Shown: positions 5,136 through 8,296 of the stretch, piece by piece
How positions within the stretch are numbered: position 1 is the first letter of the stretch
Layout of the letters: the number at the start of each line of letters is the position of its first letter
DNA from: an uncultured Clostridium sp.
GTDB lineage: Bacteria > Bacillota > Clostridia > Clostridiales > Clostridiaceae
Assembly: GCF_937920395.1 (NCBI RefSeq)
Contig: NZ_CALEVF010000370.1
Coordinates: 1-8,296 of the forward strand
Direction: 5' to 3'
DNA length: 8,296 bases
Position numbers and translations under genes: made by a program
The notes under the pieces: generated by a model
The model's database searches: none
The model's input: only the letters and a program-made list of their open reading frames with translations
What the model was told of the DNA's origin: nothing

Positions 5136-6860
5136 ATGACTTATATAAAAAGATACGAAGAATGGGTAAATAATAAGTACTTTGATGAAGAGACACGAGA
5201 AGAATTAAAATCCATAAAAAATGATGACAAGGAGATTGAAGACAGATTTTATATGGATTTAGAGTTTGGTACTGCAGGTTTAAGAGGAAAGTTAGGTGCA
5301 GGACTTAACCGAATGAATATATATATTATTTCAAGGGCAACGCAAGGGCTTGCAGATTATATTAAGGAATATGGAAAAGAATATATGGATAGAGGTGTAG
5401 CAATAGCTTATGACTGCAGACATTATTCTGTTAAATTTGCAGCTACAGCAGCACAAGTATTAGCAGCAAATGGAATTAAAGCATATTTATTTGAAGAATT
5501 AAGACCTACGCCAGAACTATCTTATGCAGTAAGAACGTTACATACAGCTGCTGGAATTGTTGTGACTGCTAGTCATAACCCTAAAGAATATAATGGATAC
5601 AAGGTTTATTGGGAAGATGGTGCACAAATTTTATCATCTACTGCAAAGGGAATAACAGAAAAAATCAAGAGTATTACAGACTTTAGTACTATAAAAGTTA
5701 TGGATATTGAGGAAGCAAAGGAAAAAGGGTTAATAGTAATACTTGGAAAAGCAATGGATGATGAGTATATGGAGAAAGTAAAGGGACTAGCTATAAGAGA
5801 CAATATAGATAAAGATATTAAAATTGTATACACTCCTCTAAATGGTACTGGAAATGTGCCTGTAAGAAGGGTTCTTAAGGAAAGAGGATTTACTAATATA
5901 ATAGTAGTACCAGAGCAAGAAAAGCCAGATCCAGATTTTACAACTGTTGGATATCCTAATCCCGAGGATGTAAAAGCCTTCAAATATGCAAGAGCACTTG
6001 GGAAAAAAGAAGGGGCAGAATTGTTAATAGCTACTGACCCCGATTGTGATAGACTTGCAATAATGGTTAGAGATTCGCATGGCGAATATGTTGCATTTAA
6101 TGGTAATCAAACAGGGGCTATACTAATAAAGTATGTTATTGAGGGAATGAAAGAAAAAGGCACACTTCCTAAAAATGCTGCTATAGTTAAATCTTTAGTA
6201 ACAGGAGATTTAGGCAAGGCAATAGCTAAAAAATATGGTGTAGAAACTTTTGAAGTACTTACAGGCTTCAAAAATATTTGTAGCAAAATTCAAGATTTTA
6301 AAAAGGATAATAGCTTTGAGTTTATATTCGGATATGAGGAAAGTATCGGTTATGTTGCTGGGACTTTTGTTCGTGATAAGGATGCAGTTATAGCGTCAAT
6401 GCTTTTATGTGAGGCAGCGGCTTATTATAAATCAAAAGGCAAAACGTTATTAGATATATTAAATGAGATTTATGTAGAGTTTGGATATTATAGAGAAAAC
6501 CTAATATCTTTAGTTTTAGAAGGTATAGAAGGACAAGAAAGAATTTCTAGAATGATGGAAGAATACAGAAAAGATTATTTATTAACAATAGGTAGTTCAA
6601 AGCTTACAAAGTTTATAGATTATGAAGCTGAGAAATCTTATGACATCTTAAATGGCACAGAAGAACCTAGTGGAATAGAAAAATCTAACGTACTTAAATT
6701 CTATTTTGATGATGATAGCTGGTATGCAGTAAGACCTTCAGGTACAGAACCAAAAATTAAAATATATATGTACTCTAAAGGAAAAACTCTAAAAGCTGCA
6801 GAAGATAAACTAGTGGAAATGGAAAAAGTTATAATAGCGAAACTTCAAAGCACAAAATAG
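5136..6860 (+). CDS. pgcA: Phospho-sugar mutase (alpha-phosphoglucomutase type)
   Basis: A 574-residue cytosolic alpha-D-phosphohexomutase, full length for the PgcA/PGM2-like branch. It interconverts glucose 1-phosphate and glucose 6-phosphate (possibly other hexose or pentose phosphates), linking glycolysis to UDP-glucose, glycogen and envelope sugars. Visible landmarks in order are EFGTAGLRG at 43-51, RPTPELSYAVR at 123-133, the catalytic phosphoserine loop TASHNP at 144-149 (S146), the metal loop DPDCDR at 301-306 (D301, D303, D305), the sugar loop GYEESIGY at 399-406, and the phosphate-binding loop RPSGTEPK at 533-540. All four functional loops are intact. The best remembered likeness is Bacillus PgcA, hence the symbol; substrate preference is inferred. 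It has its own promoter-like sequence and a hairpin 42 nt past the stop, so it is probably monocistronic. It marks the return to core chromosome after the repeat-rich segment. Confidence 0.95.
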   Translation: MTYIKRYEEWVNNKYFDEETREELKSIKNDDKEIEDRFYMDLEFGTAGLRGKLGAGLNRMNIYIISRATQGLADYIKEYGKEYMDRGVAIAYDCRHYSVKFAATAAQVLAANGIKAYLFEELRPTPELSYAVRTLHTAAGIVVTASHNPKEYNGYKVYWEDGAQILSSTAKGITEKIKSITDFSTIKVMDIEEAKEKGLIVILGKAMDDEYMEKVKGLAIRDNIDKDIKIVYTPLNGTGNVPVRRVLKERGFTNIIVVPEQEKPDPDFTTVGYPNPEDVKAFKYARALGKKEGAELLIATDPDCDRLAIMVRDSHGEYVAFNGNQTGAILIKYVIEGMKEKGTLPKNAAIVKSLVTGDLGKAIAKKYGVETFEVLTGFKNICSKIQDFKKDNSFEFIFGYEESIGYVAGTFVRDKDAVIASMLLCEAAAYYKSKGKTLLDILNEIYVEFGYYRENLISLVLEGIEGQERISRMMEEYRKDYLLTIGSSKLTKFIDYEAEKSYDILNGTEEPSGIEKSNVLKFYFDDDSWYAVRPSGTEPKIKIYMYSKGKTLKAAEDKLVEMEKVIIAKLQSTK

Positions 6861-6901
6861 AAATAAAGAACAAGCTAGAAATATAAATAAAACAATTTAA
6901 T

Positions 6902-6955
6902 AAAAGGGTTCATGTAATGCTTAAACATATTCTAATGCACTACATGGATCCTTTT
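6902..6955 (+). terminator. Hairpin terminator after the phospho-sugar mutase
   Basis: AAAAGGGTTCATGTA (6902-6916) pairs with TACATGGATCCTTTT (6941-6955) through 15 bp with two G-T pairs. The stem extends past one mismatch by TGC with GCA, leaving a loop of about 16 nt. It begins 42 nt after the stop at 6860. The A run before and T run within the 3' arm make it possibly bidirectional, though the T run is short and no other gene converges here. Confidence 0.75.
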
Positions 6956-6992
6956 ATATGCTTTGATTTATTTTAAATATAGTGCACGGAGA

Positions 6993-7025
6993 GCTTGTCC
7001 CATGTAGTCCACCATGAAAACAAGC
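6993..7025. other. Small imperfect hairpin between mutase and addB
   Basis: GCTTGT (6993-6998) pairs with ACAAGC (7020-7025), and CATG (7001-7004) with CATG (7013-7016) inside, separated by an internal loop. CCATGTAGT (7000-7008) is also perfectly complementary to ACTACATGG (6939-6947) in the terminator's 3' arm. No known RNA family is recognised. Confidence 0.35.
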
Positions 7026-7076
7026 AAATTGAGTAAAGAATTACAAAAACGGAATTAAAAAAAAACTAATGTTTTT

Positions 7077-7120
7077 GATATTTTTAGTCCGAAATATCGT
7101 CAACAAAAACTGATGATATT
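7077..7120 (+). promoter_or_regulatory. Overlapping alternative hairpins before the addB promoter
   Basis: GATATTT (7077-7083) can pair with AAATATC (7092-7098). The same AATATC can instead join AATATCGTCA (7093-7102), pairing with TGATGATATT (7111-7120) over 10 bp with one G-T pair and an 8-nt loop. The two pairings exclude each other. They end at the presumed -35 of addB, so as DNA this could be an operator; as RNA it would matter only for transcripts reading in from upstream. Confidence 0.4.
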
Positions 7121-7148
7121 CATTAAGACAAATCATACATGGTATAAT
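7119..7148 (+). promoter_or_regulatory. Extended -10 promoter for addB
   Basis: TGGTATAAT (7140-7148) is a consensus extended -10. Its -35 is weak (TTCATT at 7119-7124, 18 bp spacing), as is usual for extended -10 promoters. It lies 104 nt before the GTG start, leaving a fairly long A+T-rich leader without clear structure. Confidence 0.55.
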
Positions 7149-7233
7149 ATATATAAAAGATATATTAAAAATATTTTAAAATAAATAACATGCAAGTACA
7201 TTAGTTTATTTATAGAATTTGTCTAAATTATAA

Positions 7234-7242
7234 AAGGAAGGG
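7234..7242 (+). promoter_or_regulatory. Ribosome binding site deciding the GTG start of addB
   Basis: AAGGAAGGG ends 10 nt before GTG 7253. That start gives the N-terminus MSLRFIYGGAGKGKST expected for AddB, with the Walker A loop beginning at residue 8. Confidence 0.75.
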
Positions 7243-7252
7243 ACGTGTTTTT

Positions 7253-8296
7253 GTGAGTTTGAGATTTATCTATGGAGGAGCTGGAAAGGGTAAAAGTACT
7301 TTCTGTTTAGATGATATAAAGCGCAGGCAAAAGGAAGAAACGGAGAAACCTCTAGTACTTTTGGTCCCAGAACAATTCTCTTTTCAAGCTGAAAAAAATC
7401 TTATAAAAGTAGTTGGATCAACAGGAATAAAAAATGTCCAAGTACTTAGTTTTAATAGATTAGCATACAAAGTATTTAGTGAAGTTGGAGGCATAACCCT
7501 TAAACCTATGGATACATCAGGAAAGGCAATGCTTATTCATAGTATACTTCAAAAGAATGGAGAAGAATTCAAGGTGTTTAAAGGAGCATCAAGGCAAAGG
7601 GGCTTTGTAGATAATGTAGCTAGCGTTATCACTGAGTTTAAAAAATATGGGATTTCGATTGCTGATCTAAATAAGGTAAAAGAAGATTTAGGCGAGAATC
7701 CATTACTTATAGATAAAATAATAGATTTATCTCTTATATATGGAGAGTTTGATAATATTTTAAACATAAATTATGTGGATCCTGACGATGATTTGACTCG
7801 TTTATGTAGTCGTCTTGATGAATGTAACATTTTTGATGGAGCGGAGTTCTGGCTTGATGAGTTTACAGGATTTACACCACAGCAATATGGAGTACTAGAA
7901 AAGTTGTATAAAAAGGCTAATAGAATAAATATAACTTTGCCTCTAAAAAGCTCGGAGCATTCAAAATTTATGGAGCCCTCTGATGCATTTTATTCTATAA
8001 AGTTTACAGAAGATAATCTTTTAAATTTGGCGAATGAGAGTGGGACAAGCATAGAAGCACCTATAGAACTACAAGGCAATAAAGAGTCTAAATTTAAAGA
8101 TAATATTGAACTTTCGTTTCTTGAGAAGAATTATTTTGCATTTCCTTATACGCCATTAGTAAATAAATGTGAAAATATAAAGATATTTAAAGCCCTTAAT
8201 GGTTACAGTGAAGTAGAATATGTAGCAAGGGATATCCTAAAAATATGTAGAGATGAGAATATAAGATTTAACAAAATAGCAGTAGTTACTAGAGAT
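7253..8296 (+). CDS. addB: AddB, ATP-dependent helicase/nuclease subunit (5' part)
   Basis: The reading frame from GTG 7253 is open to the right edge: 348 codons of a protein usually well over 1,100 residues. AddB pairs with AddA in the AddAB (RexBA-type) helicase-nuclease that resects double-strand breaks and prepares ends for RecA; it acts on chromosomal DNA in the cytosol. The start shows the Walker A motif GGAGKGKS (8-15), then LLVPEQFSFQAE (36-47), VQVLSFNRLA (62-71), DEFTGFTPQQY about 208-218, and VEYVARDI followed by IAVVTRD at the edge, all in the order expected for the AddB N-terminal region. The C-terminal nuclease domain and iron-sulfur cysteines would lie beyond the window, so they cannot be checked. 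A GTG start explains why a search restricted to ATG may miss it. addA is expected next downstream (family knowledge). Separate from the mutase by 392 nt with a terminator and own promoter. Confidence 0.93.
   Translation, partial: MSLRFIYGGAGKGKSTFCLDDIKRRQKEETEKPLVLLVPEQFSFQAEKNLIKVVGSTGIKNVQVLSFNRLAYKVFSEVGGITLKPMDTSGKAMLIHSILQKNGEEFKVFKGASRQRGFVDNVASVITEFKKYGISIADLNKVKEDLGENPLLIDKIIDLSLIYGEFDNILNINYVDPDDDLTRLCSRLDECNIFDGAEFWLDEFTGFTPQQYGVLEKLYKKANRINITLPLKSSEHSKFMEPSDAFYSIKFTEDNLLNLANESGTSIEAPIELQGNKESKFKDNIELSFLEKNYFAFPYTPLVNKCENIKIFKALNGYSEVEYVARDILKICRDENIRFNKIAVVTRD

Noticed and set aside
5606..5983. A 125-codon minus-strand frame inside the phospho-sugar mutase gene
   Set aside because: It is antisense to conserved mutase sequence, Ser/Ile-rich as expected of a shadow frame, with no recognisable domain.
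7549..7767. A 72-codon minus-strand frame inside addB
   Set aside because: It is antisense to the AddB N-terminal region, which reads convincingly on the plus strand.
1..8296. tRNA, rRNA or known riboswitch genes
   Set aside because: I looked through all intergenic stretches on both strands and saw no cloverleaf, rRNA-like sequence or conserved riboswitch core.

Overview
The window is A+T-rich DNA with Firmicutes-type ribosome binding sites (GGAGG-like), GTG as well as ATG starts, and proteins typical of Clostridium and its relatives. The order phospho-sugar mutase then addB, and the c-di-GMP enzyme, fit that group. This placement is inference from protein style; no species can be named from the sequence alone.

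Layout, left to right: (1) 1-150, a tandem array of 44-bp repeats headed GACGGTTA, cut by the window edge. (2) 344-2251 (+), a cytosolic PAS-GGDEF-EAL cyclic-di-GMP enzyme. (3) 2257-2350, two more 44-bp repeats and a degenerate copy just after its stop codon. (4) 2530-3441 (-), a Y1/HUH transposase of the REP-associated type (RAYT) with a DnaA-like C-terminal helix region. (5) 3520-3599, two copies of the repeat in the opposite orientation, so the transposase gene lies between inverted copies. (6) 3775-4722 (+), an exported or membrane-anchored serine hydrolase of the class A beta-lactamase fold that lacks a recognisable Glu166 motif. (7) 4736-4859, three repeats of a 47-bp version starting 15 nt after that gene's stop. 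(8) 4885-4976, a long-range hairpin of unknown role. (9) 5136-6860 (+), a phosphoglucomutase-type phospho-sugar mutase with its own hairpin terminator. (10) 7253-8296 (+), the first 348 codons of addB, open at the right edge, preceded by overlapping hairpins and an extended -10 promoter.

The right third (pgcA-like mutase, addB) looks like ordinary core chromosome. The left two thirds are accessory in character: a signalling protein and an envelope hydrolase embedded among eleven clear copies of one intergenic repeat, plus three decayed ones, with a RAYT gene in the middle. The most interesting signal is this repeat family. It has a constant head (GGGACGGTTARCAA) and a locus-specific tail in which a 7-9 nt word is usually duplicated. 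Each locus keeps its own unit length (44, 46 or 47 bp). The simplest model is a REP/RAYT-like system in which the transposase acts on the head, but the repeats lack the G+C-rich hairpin of classical REPs, so the link is inferred from proximity and family knowledge.
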